From Verrucomicrobiia bacterium (GTDB taxonomy: Bacteria; Verrucomicrobiota; Verrucomicrobiia; Verrucomicrobiales; DEV007), in contig JAGRPB010000023.1 in NCBI GenBank assembly GCA_020439945.1, forward strand, positions 1 through 42,286: 42,286 nucleotides of DNA, in the 5' to 3' direction. Under the pieces are notes generated by a model that saw only the letters and a list, made by a program, of their open reading frames with translations, did no database searches and had not been told where the DNA came from. Below, one piece after another: positions 18,506 through 25,978 of the stretch. Numbering within the stretch: the stretch's first letter is position 1; the number at the start of each line of letters is the position of its first letter. Position numbers and translations under genes: made by a program.

Positions 18506-19945
18506 TCAAGGCTTCGGCGCGGGACCGTCGGGCTTTTCTGGCGACTCGATCGGAACCGGCGGCCGGTTGCTGGGGCCGGCGGGCGAGGTCGTGCCGGTAT
18601 CGGTCGGATTCACGCCCGGGTTGATGCGGGTCGGCCGTTCCTCGTCGTTGATCATCACCGGTGGGGTTGCGACCGGCTGGCCAGTGTTGGTTGAAGCGGC
18701 CGCGCCGACGACGGTTCTCGTCGTCACGCCGGGCATGCCGATGACGACTCGTCCGCCTTCCAGGGTGGAGGCGGTGACGGCGGGAGGTCCGTCGGCGAGA
18801 CGACCGCCACGGATGATCTTGCCTTCTCCGCGATCGATGGGCGCCTCCATGCCGGCGGCAAATCCCGCCCCTTCCCGGAGGAAAGCGTCAGTGGGCACGA
18901 ACGCGTCGGGCTTGTTCACGTCGACGAGGAGCTCGTCCAGTTTTTGACCGCCGATGGTGGCGCCGGGCAGGAGATTGACGCGGGAAAGCAGGGCGATGTC
19001 GCCCTCCGGATCCGTGGCCAGCGATCCGCCGAGATCGAGGTCGAGCGACTCGATGAGGATACGACCGCCCGCGCTGCCGGGAACGGTGGCCTCGATGGAA
19101 CCGGTATTGACGATCTTGCCGCCGGGCGAACGGAGAAAGACTTTACCACCGGAACGATTCACCCCGGTGGCGCGAAGCGAACCGGAGTTGTTGATCGCGA
19201 GCGCATAGAGATTGCCATGAGCTTTCAGTTCGATCGCGGCGGCCTCGATGGTGCCGGCATTTTCCACACCCGTGCTGCCCCGCGGCCCGGAGGCGGCGCG
19301 GACAAAAACGCGTTCGCCTTCTCGATTCGGTTCGGCGGTGATCAGCACTTCGCTGCCGGCGCCCAGTCCGACCGTGCCGTTCGGCGCCTCGACGGTGCCG
19401 TAGTTGGCCACGGAATTCCCGATCAGGAAAACGTCCCCCTCGATCGCGCTGATGCGGCCGTAGTTGACCACCCCCGCGCCGCTGGTGCCGGAGAAAATCA
19501 TGTCGCCGCCGCCGAGAAAGTCCTCGTCCGAGATATCGAGGGTGCTCAGGACCAGGCTGCCGACATCGATGGTGCCGGAGGGGCCGACGATGATTCCGTT
19601 GGGATTGATGAGGAATACTTTCCCGTTGGCGCGCAGGGCTCCGTCCAGCGCGCTGGGATTGCCGCCGACGACGCGGTTCAACACCGCCGAGCCGCTGCCG
19701 GGCTGGATGAACTCGGTGAGTTCGCCCTGGCTGATGGAGAAATCGCCCCAGTTGATGATGGCGCTCTCGGTGGTCTGGCGGATGGTCAGGTTGCCATTGC
19801 CGCCAAAAAATTCAGCGCCGCCAAAGGTCACGACACCGTCGGCGGGATTGCCCGGCGACAGCGTCGGTGCCAGGCAACTGAGGAGGAGAGCGGCGCCGAG
19901 ACAGAACCGGGCGGCACCGTGAGAAGGGATGGGATGGGCCTTCAT
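18506..19945 (-). CDS. Filamentous-haemagglutinin N-terminal (TPS) domain protein, short form
   Basis: 479 residues from the start at 19945 (MKAHPIPSHGAARF); 40 further in-frame upstream codons lack a signal-like sequence and are excluded. A signal peptide (about 10-32) leads into a two-partner-secretion domain. Diagnostic strings are NRVVGGNPSALDGALRANG, VFLINPNGIIVGPSG and LVLSTLDISDEDFLGGG. Beta-helix-like repeats with NxG turns follow to about residue 330. The rest is a Pro/Thr-rich disordered tail. True TpsA adhesins are far longer and sit beside a TpsB outer-membrane transporter; neither applies here. A promoter-like pair lies at 19975-20003. Probably a surface or secreted beta-helix protein. 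Confidence 0.88.
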   Translation of the reverse strand: MKAHPIPSHGAARFCLGAALLLSCLAPTLSPGNPADGVVTFGGAEFFGGNGNLTIRQTTESAIINWGDFSISQGELTEFIQPGSGSAVLNRVVGGNPSALDGALRANGKVFLINPNGIIVGPSGTIDVGSLVLSTLDISDEDFLGGGDMIFSGTSGAGVVNYGRISAIEGDVFLIGNSVANYGTVEAPNGTVGLGAGSEVLITAEPNREGERVFVRAASGPRGSTGVENAGTIEAAAIELKAHGNLYALAINNSGSLRATGVNRSGGKVFLRSPGGKIVNTGSIEATVPGSAGGRILIESLDLDLGGSLATDPEGDIALLSRVNLLPGATIGGQKLDELLVDVNKPDAFVPTDAFLREGAGFAAGMEAPIDRGEGKIIRGGRLADGPPAVTASTLEGGRVVIGMPGVTTRTVVGAAASTNTGQPVATPPVMINDEERPTRINPGVNPTDTGTTSPAGPSNRPPVPIESPEKPDGPAPKP

Positions 19946-19974
19946 GGGCGGAAGAGGGGTAAGTCGTTCATCTA

Positions 19975-20003
19975 AGCCTAGGCCGGATCGGAAGACACGG
20001 CAA
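19975..20003 (-). promoter_or_regulatory. Candidate promoter for the FHA-type gene
   Basis: On the minus strand TTGCCG (20003-19998), a 17-base spacer and TAGGCT (19980-19975) precede the start codon at 19945. This leaves a leader of about 23 bases. Matches to the E. coli consensus are modest (4/6 and 3/6). Similar -10 forms recur at 20815-20820 and 36112-36117, which raises credibility slightly. Confidence 0.35.
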
Positions 20004-20096
20004 GACTTCGATTCTCGAATCTGAGATGCTCGAGTCGGCCTTTCGGCTTGTCTGGAATGCTCCAACCGATAGTTTGGTCAGGTTTTCAGGATTCGG

Positions 20097-20744
20097 ATGA
20101 AACGGTCGGGCGACAACTGGTGGAGAGCGATGATCGTTCTGGGCTTTCTGGTCTCGCTGGCCACCGCAGCCTTGGTGGGCTCCGCGTTCTCGCAGGAAAA
20201 CGGCACTTAGTTTCCGCCCCGGATCTCTTTCGAAACGTCGGATTTCGAGTTTCGGGTGGCCTTGGCTGAAATGGACAAGCCGTATGCGGTTTTGAGGAAG
20301 CGTTTCCTGGAGGAGCTCGACAAGCTCGAGGGCGAGGTTTCCCAAGAGGGCGATCTGGACAAGGTATTGCTGATCCGAAAAGAAAAAGCCGCCGCCAAAG
20401 GGGAAGGGGAGAGACCAGGCGAGACATTTGCCCAACTCACCCGGCTGCGCGCCATTTATGACCAGGAGGTCGAACATCTCGACCGGTCCCGTTTGATCGA
20501 GTTGGTGAAGGCCCTCCGGATTCACGTCGAGAACCTGGAAACAGTGAAGAGCGAACTGACGAAGGCCGGGAAAATCGAACCGGCATTGGAGGTGCTGAAG
20601 AAGGTGAAGGCCTTCGAGAAGCTGCTGGAGGATCCACCGAAGATTCCCGACGGGCTGAAGTCGATGGGGTATCTCCAACCCGCCGCCGAAACGAAACCGA
20701 AGAAGTCGGAGAGTTTCGATCCCTTTTCGAGTTTGAAAAAATAG
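20097..20744 (+). pseudogene. Small secreted coiled-coil protein gene interrupted by an in-frame TAG
   Basis: Reading from ATG at 20097 gives a clear signal peptide (MKRSGDNWWRAM, then IVLGFLVSLATAALVGSAFS). After QENGT the frame hits TAG at 20208-20210. The same frame continues without further stops to 20744 with FPPRISFETSDFEFRVALAEMDK and a helical coiled coil, about 177 residues. The post-stop part matches the stalk of the protein at 16813-18459 (LRAIYDQEVEHLDRS versus VRGIYQQELKNRKAQ). AGGA precedes the start by six bases, so the intended gene clearly begins at 20097. Either a nonsense mutation has inactivated it, the stop is read through, or the base is a sequencing error. A GTG at 20256 could restart translation but would give an unexported product. 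The C-terminus ends FDPFSSLKK. Confidence 0.75.
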
Positions 20745-20790
20745 ACCGGTCCCGGTTTCGCCGGAACCATCCCAAACGGGGAACGATGGG

Positions 20791-20820
20791 TTGACGAGGC
20801 GACGACCCCCGTCATAGACT
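20791..20820 (+). promoter_or_regulatory. Candidate promoter for the secreted protein at 20898
   Basis: TTGACG (20791-20796, 5/6 match) and TAGACT (20815-20820, 4/6) are separated by 18 bases, with a start site expected near 20827. It lies between the interrupted gene and the next plus-strand gene, giving that gene its own promoter. Confidence 0.5.
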
Positions 20821-20897
20821 GCGCGCTCCCGTCATTCGGCGGCGAGGTGATCTCGCTGCCCGGACGAATCAAACGACCTCCCCTCCAAAGACGATTG

Positions 20898-21401
20898 ATG
20901 AAAATGAAGGCTCTTTTCCCGCTTGCCGTGGCGCTCCTGTTGGGCAGCGCCGCCACTGTGAACGCCCAGAATCAGGAGGCGCCGGCCGCCGCCGAATCTC
21001 CGGCACGCCCGGCTCCCAAACTTTCTCCCAAGCAGCAGATCACCGGCTTCTACGCCATGTGCAAGCAAGGTCGCGGCGGCGAAGGGCTGCGGGAGATGCT
21101 CTCGTCCAATCCGGTGGTGAAAGCGGAGGACGTGCAGAAAGTCGCCGATGCGTTCGCCCAGATGATTTCGCAGATGGGAGCATTCATCGATTTCAAGATC
21201 GTGAAAGAAACAGAAATCTCCGAACGGACGCTGGTGCTGCGCTCGGTGGCCCACTTCGAGCGCCAGCCCTTCGTGAACGAGTTCACCTTCTATGATCCGG
21301 GCAGTGGCGACTGGCGCCTGGTGCACCTGCGCTATGACGCGAACCTGGCCACGATGTTTCAGGACGAAATCCGCAACTCCAGTTCCGGAGGCGGCAACTG
21401 A
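20898..21401 (+). CDS. Small secreted protein of unknown function
   Basis: 167 residues from ATG 20898 (MKMKALFPLAVALLLG); a second ATG two codons later would serve equally. In-frame upstream codons back to 20847 are basic and do not look like a signal, so they are excluded. The signal peptide ends near VNAQNQ. An Ala/Pro linker (about 23-43) follows, then a domain of about 110 residues with helices (PKQQITGFYAMCKQGRGGEGL) and beta strands (ERTLVLRSVAHFERQP, NEFTFYDPGSGDWRLVHLRY). The size and the helix-then-strand order resemble NTF2/SnoaL-like folds, but I do not recognise the family. It is preceded by a promoter at 20791-20820 and converges on the lipoprotein gene 13 bases away. Confidence 0.8.
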   Translation: MKMKALFPLAVALLLGSAATVNAQNQEAPAAAESPARPAPKLSPKQQITGFYAMCKQGRGGEGLREMLSSNPVVKAEDVQKVADAFAQMISQMGAFIDFKIVKETEISERTLVLRSVAHFERQPFVNEFTFYDPGSGDWRLVHLRYDANLATMFQDEIRNSSSGGGN

Positions 21402-21414
21402 CCGGTCGCTGTTC

Positions 21415-22275
21415 TCAAAGTCCGCTCCGGTAGCCGGCGCAGCGATTCATCCAGCCGTTGAGCCAGCGGGATTCCCCGCGATCGGGCGGTGAGTTTCGCA
21501 CGCGCCGTTGCAGCACCCGCTTGGCGGCTTCGGAGAATTCGGCGACGGAGGCCGGACCACCGGGGGTGTCGCGCATTTCCAGGAGCACGTCGCGCAGACC
21601 CCAGCCCTGTCCCTGGTAGCGTTCTTCCGGCTTGATGCCTTCGCCTTTGAAATTGACGTAGTCGATCAACGCGTAAACCCCGTTCCGGCTTTGGGCGACC
21701 TTGTAGAAATTCGCCCGGAGTCGATCCCGGTCGGCTCCGTGGGTGATCGATTCCATTTTCGGCAAGGCATTCTCGAGCCGGTGAACGATGAAGTCGGTCT
21801 GCACCGAAACGGTATTGGCGAGGAACTGGCGCAGTTCCCGCATCTGGGGTGAGTTCTGCTGTGCGAGAAAGCTCTCCCGATTCGGCCAGGGACAGCCGCG
21901 GGCATTGGCCAACCAGGCTGGCAGACCGGGCACCTGTCGGGATTTCATGAAAGCGATCAATTGCGGGAAACTCTCCTCGAACGGACCGGGACGTCCGGGA
22001 ACGTACCAGATGAAATGACCGATACCCAGTGACGGGAAATCCTCGCCCGCGTTCCAGCTGGTCAGTCCCTCGATGGTTCCGGCGCATTCGTTCTGCCAGA
22101 TCCTGCGGCCGATGGCGGCGGCATCGGCGGGAGGGAGTTGGATCTTTCCGCCCGAAATCGAGGCGCCGGCGGGAGATCCCGCGGGTCGTTCGGCACTGAC
22201 GCAGCCGGTCAGGATGGCGATGATGAAAACCACACTCGGCGGCAGCAAAAGGAAGTGGGAGAAAGGATGGGGCAT
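21415..22275 (-). CDS. Lipoprotein with a lysozyme-like motif
   Basis: 286 residues. The N-terminus carries a hydrophobic stretch ending in the lipobox LTGC (Cys25), so it should be lipidated and face the periplasm. The conserved-looking core has IWQNEC (Glu63), GLTSWNAGEDF and SLGIGHFIWY. In phage-type lysozymes (GH24) a catalytic Glu is followed by an Asp and then TIGIGH; the order and GIGH match suggest a divergent member of the lysozyme superfamily acting on peptidoglycan. The overall sequence is otherwise unfamiliar and the spacing is longer than in T4 lysozyme, so this is an inference. The C-terminus is Arg-rich with two Trp (WLNGWMNRCAGY). It is divergently transcribed from the giant protein gene at 22484. 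Confidence 0.75.
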   Translation of the reverse strand: MPHPFSHFLLLPPSVVFIIAILTGCVSAERPAGSPAGASISGGKIQLPPADAAAIGRRIWQNECAGTIEGLTSWNAGEDFPSLGIGHFIWYVPGRPGPFEESFPQLIAFMKSRQVPGLPAWLANARGCPWPNRESFLAQQNSPQMRELRQFLANTVSVQTDFIVHRLENALPKMESITHGADRDRLRANFYKVAQSRNGVYALIDYVNFKGEGIKPEERYQGQGWGLRDVLLEMRDTPGGPASVAEFSEAAKRVLQRRVRNSPPDRGESRWLNGWMNRCAGYRSGL

Positions 22276-22415
22276 GGTGGAGTCGGGCTACTCGATTCTT
22301 AAAAACGGCAGGCATTCGGGAGTCAGCATCAACGAATCAGGTGAATGAAGAAAACTTAATTAAAAATTCCTGAAAAATAACCTGAAATGAAATATCACGA
22401 AACTGAGGAAAAAGG

Positions 22416-22444
22416 TTGAAGAAATGCAGATTCTCTCATAAAAA
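22416..22444 (+). promoter_or_regulatory. Candidate promoter of the giant-protein operon in an AT-rich island
   Basis: TTGAAG (22416-22421) and TAAAAA (22439-22444) are 17 bases apart, both 4/6 matches. They lie in the most AT-rich stretch of the window (about 22340-22470), between divergent genes. A start near 22451 would leave about 33 bases of leader. Confidence 0.45.
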
Positions 22445-22483
22445 TAATAAATTTAGCTGATTTTTGTAGAAGCTTCGGTAGCG

Positions 22484-25400
22484 ATGGAAGCCCCTTCTGA
22501 CCACTCTGTTTCCCGTTCGCCGAACCTCGAAAACCCTGAAGCGGTCTCCGAGCGTTCGCGATTTCTCAACGTACTCGGCTTCGGTCGATCGGAAGATGGG
22601 GAGGCGCGGGAAGCGATCGCGTCGGAGTCGCCATTGACTGAAAATCAGGAAGTTGAAAAAGCCGAGGCGGAGGCAGTTCCTTTTCCTGCGGCCGCCTTGG
22701 GAAACGAATCGGCGCCCAAGGTTTTCGAACCGTTGGAAAGTCTCGACGAGGAATTCACGGAGGAGTCCGAGACGAAATCCGAAGGGGAAATGAACTCCGA
22801 ATCGCGGCCGGATTCGCGTTCCACGACTCCGGTCAATGAACAATCCATCGGCGATTCCGAGCCGAACACGGCGGAAAAATCGGAAGATGGCGCTGAAAAA
22901 GAGGCGGCGGCATTGGCGTCAGAAGAAGTTTCAGGCTTTGGTGAGAACGAAGAAAAGATCGACGAAGGCGACGCTCACGATCCCGATGGAATGGCGTTGC
23001 GCGGCGATTCGGGCGGACCGGATTTTCTGGCCAGCCAGGGTGGCGATTTCGACGACTGGGAGAGCGAACTCATGGTGGGCGACGATTTTGAGCCGATGAA
23101 AAACCGCGAAGACCGCGAATCCGAACCGGAGAAGACGCCCGAAGGCGATGCTCCGAACGAGATGCCCGCCGACGGGGGTTTTTCGTGGATGATGTCTCCG
23201 TCACCCGAAGAGAAGGCCGATGGCGGGAAGGACCAGATCGACGATCCCGAATCGAATTCGGAGACGAAACCGATGGATGAAGACTCGTCATTTTCCTGGC
23301 TGCAATCGTCCGAGCGGAATGAAGCCGAACCGCAAGGCGATCTGCCGATGCCAAGCCAGTCGCCGATGGAGAGGAAGTCTCTCGATTTCGAAACGTTTTC
23401 GGAGCGCCTGAAATCGGCCCCGCTCTGGAAGGCGCCGGCCAAACCGATTCCTTCGCCCGCGGAAGTTGAGGAGGTTTCCGAGGCGCAAGCGGAAACCGGG
23501 AAATCGGAGGAAGCCGAAGCAATCGAGCAATCGATCGCCAACGAGCCGATTTCCGAAGCGCCGGTGGCCAATCCGGAAATTGAAACCGAGCCGGCTCCGG
23601 CAGAAAGCGAACCGGCAAATTTCACCGAGGTCGACGCGCCGGCCCAGCCAGAGATCAAATCGGAAGCGGAAGCCGCTCCAGTGGTCGAGGAAATCGAGGC
23701 GCCGAAGTCGGAAACCGAAGCGGTTGAATCGACTTGGGCACCTCCGGTGGCAAACAGGGTTGAGTCGGTGACTGAACCCTCTTTGATGCCTGCCGAAAAA
23801 TCGACGCCCGACGACGCCCCCATCGCGGAAGCGCCAAACGAACTGAAGGCGGAGGAGGAGAAGCCGGTGGTATCCATCGCGCCGCGAACGGCGGAGATCA
23901 TCGATGTGGCCTGTCCTCAATGCGGCAAGGGCCTGAGCCTGCGCCGCGAACATCTCGGAATCGCGGGTCACTGCGTGTGGTGCGAGTCGCCCCTGGTGGC
24001 GGCGGCCTCGCCCCTGGATGAGATCGTTCGCATTTTTCTCCTGAAACCGGGGACCGAGTCGACCGAACAGAAGAAGGCGGCGGCCCCCGCCGTGGAGAGC
24101 CTCGAATCAGTCGTTCCTCTCGCCGAAAAGCGTCCGGAAATGGGCCGGGTCGGGGAGGAAGTCACGAAAGTCGAAGCCCCCGCTGCGGAAATGGCCGAGC
24201 GCGAACCGGTGGAGACGCCCTGGAGTAAGCCGGACTCGACGGGGTCCGCTCCCGCGGCGGAGATGAAAGCGGAAGCCGAAACCGAAACCGAAACGGAGGA
24301 TCCCTTTGCGGAAATCCAGCTGGAAACCGAGCCGGAAGCGAAAGAAGAAATCGAGGGAGAAACCGTCGAGCCGGAAGTGCTCGGTGAGGTGGAAGAAAAA
24401 TCTACCGAGTCAGACGCGAACGCGACCGGACCGGCGGCGACCTGGATGATGCCCGGCGGTGAATCGGCGGCCACGCTCTGGGCGGAGCGCGCCGCGGCGG
24501 TTCAGCAATCGTTGTCGGGAAATGCCGCCGCTCCCAAGGAGACGGAGGGTTCGGATTCGAAGGAACCGAGCTCCCCGGCGGAGGTCGAGCAGAAACCGAT
24601 CGAACCGAAAACACCCATTTCCCAACCGAAGCAAACCGCGTCGGCATTCTCCTGGATGGATCCCAAGCCGCTCCCGGAGGGACTTGGCGCCCCGATGGAG
24701 AAGGAGGAAAAAACGGAAGAGGAAGCACGGCCAAAGGCGACGGACGAAGAAGTGGCGGCTCCAAAAACGGAAAGTCTCAGTCCCGGTTCTCCGTTCGATT
24801 GGAAACCGCCCGCAGGTGCCTGCGAGGACAAATCCGGGGAAACGGATCTCGATGAGGCGATGGATTCCAAGCGAGACCAAGCCGCGCCGGTTTCGAACGA
24901 TCCGTTTGCCGGTATCAGCGCGGCTCTCGAGAAAGCGGCGACCGCCGAGAAGAGTGGGGAAAATCCGCCCGACTTTGCCAAGCCTTCCAGCGAAAAGGTG
25001 GACGCGGAAGAACCGTTCGAAGACCTCACGAAGTTCCTTTCGGATTCCGAAGCCGGTGACGAACCCGCTTCGGAAAGTTCAGCCAGGCCGCTTCCGGAAA
25101 TGTCCGAGCCCTCGAAGAGCCTCTGGCCGGGGGCCGAGGAAAAGAAGGCGTCGGACGATCCCTTTGGCGGCGACTTCTCCGCGGAATCGGATGAAAAAGC
25201 GGAGGCACCGGCCGAGGCGTCGGGCCCGTCAGAGGGTTCCGAAGAGAAACCGACGCTTTCCTCGCCCCTTTCGTCAGGTTCTTCCCTGTTTTCCACCGGG
25301 GACAAGAAATCTGCCGAGCCCGACGCGAAAGCTCCGGCAGAGGAAGCCGAAAAGGACGAGAAAGAGCCGGAAGCCGAGGCCGTGCCGGTGACCGAAACGA

Positions 25401-25978
25401 AAAAACCGGGCGCCGAAAAGAAGGCGGTCGAGAAGACGGAGAAAACCGGGGCCAAGGACAAGAAAGCCAAGAAGGAAAAACCCGTCAAAGCGAAGAAAAA
25501 GCCGGTCGCCAAAGAAGGCGGAAAGGGAGGCAAGCTGAAGTGGGTTTTCCTGGCGATCGTGCTCCTCGGCCTGGCGGCTGGCATCGCCGTTGCCGTCATG
25601 TTCGGCGCTCGAATCAAAGACGAGGTGATGCCGGTGATTCGTCCGCTTCTCGAAAAAGTGATGCCTTCGAAAGCGGTGGAAGAATCCACCGAAAGCGCCT
25701 CGATCCCCGCCGAAGCTCCGCCGGTGAATCCCAGCGAAAACCTGAATGTTCCGCTGCCCTCGCCGCCGAAACCCGCGGCGAAATCCCCATTGGCGAACGT
25801 CCCGCAGCAGAATCAACCAGTTCAGTCCTCCAAGACACCATCGAAACCGAATGCCGCCGGCGTCGCGTCCGCCAAGCGGCCCACTGTGGTTCCCGTTCCC
25901 GAAAAGGAAAACCTGTTCGGGGGAGGTCCGCTGCTGATTCACGATGGTGCCAGGGAGGAGAAAGAGTCCTCTGAATGA
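22484..25978 (+). CDS. Giant acidic disordered membrane protein with a zinc ribbon (twin A)
   Basis: 1,164 residues, dominated by Glu, Ser, Ala, Pro and Lys and almost certainly disordered. One ordered element is a Cys4 zinc ribbon, CPQCGKGL ... HLGIAGHCVWC (Cys477, 480, 497, 500). Regularly spaced Trp motifs occur: FSWM at W235, FSWL at W272, TWMMP at W654, FSWM at W724 and FDWKPP at W773. A Lys-rich patch (about 974-1018) precedes a single membrane helix (about 1020-1042), followed by a Pro-rich tail of about 120 residues. Lacking a signal peptide and with basic residues before the helix, the long N-terminal part should be cytoplasmic. It overlaps the next gene by four bases (ATGA). I know no function; a membrane-tethered scaffold is a reasonable guess. 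Confidence 0.85.
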   Translation: MEAPSDHSVSRSPNLENPEAVSERSRFLNVLGFGRSEDGEAREAIASESPLTENQEVEKAEAEAVPFPAAALGNESAPKVFEPLESLDEEFTEESETKSEGEMNSESRPDSRSTTPVNEQSIGDSEPNTAEKSEDGAEKEAAALASEEVSGFGENEEKIDEGDAHDPDGMALRGDSGGPDFLASQGGDFDDWESELMVGDDFEPMKNREDRESEPEKTPEGDAPNEMPADGGFSWMMSPSPEEKADGGKDQIDDPESNSETKPMDEDSSFSWLQSSERNEAEPQGDLPMPSQSPMERKSLDFETFSERLKSAPLWKAPAKPIPSPAEVEEVSEAQAETGKSEEAEAIEQSIANEPISEAPVANPEIETEPAPAESEPANFTEVDAPAQPEIKSEAEAAPVVEEIEAPKSETEAVESTWAPPVANRVESVTEPSLMPAEKSTPDDAPIAEAPNELKAEEEKPVVSIAPRTAEIIDVACPQCGKGLSLRREHLGIAGHCVWCESPLVAAASPLDEIVRIFLLKPGTESTEQKKAAAPAVESLESVVPLAEKRPEMGRVGEEVTKVEAPAAEMAEREPVETPWSKPDSTGSAPAAEMKAEAETETETEDPFAEIQLETEPEAKEEIEGETVEPEVLGEVEEKSTESDANATGPAATWMMPGGESAATLWAERAAAVQQSLSGNAAAPKETEGSDSKEPSSPAEVEQKPIEPKTPISQPKQTASAFSWMDPKPLPEGLGAPMEKEEKTEEEARPKATDEEVAAPKTESLSPGSPFDWKPPAGACEDKSGETDLDEAMDSKRDQAAPVSNDPFAGISAALEKAATAEKSGENPPDFAKPSSEKVDAEEPFEDLTKFLSDSEAGDEPASESSARPLPEMSEPSKSLWPGAEEKKASDDPFGGDFSAESDEKAEAPAEASGPSEGSEEKPTLSSPLSSGSSLFSTGDKKSAEPDAKAPAEEAEKDEKEPEAEAVPVTETKKPGAEKKAVEKTEKTGAKDKKAKKEKPVKAKKKPVAKEGGKGGKLKWVFLAIVLLGLAAGIAVAVMFGARIKDEVMPVIRPLLEKVMPSKAVEESTESASIPAEAPPVNPSENLNVPLPSPPKPAAKSPLANVPQQNQPVQSSKTPSKPNAAGVASAKRPTVVPVPEKENLFGGGPLLIHDGAREEKESSE

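Noticed and set aside
24502..25689. Minus-strand frame of 395 codons, Ser-rich, opposite twin A
   Set aside because: It mirrors the Glu/Ser-codon bias of twin A. The plus frame has the zinc ribbon, membrane helix and coupled downstream gene.
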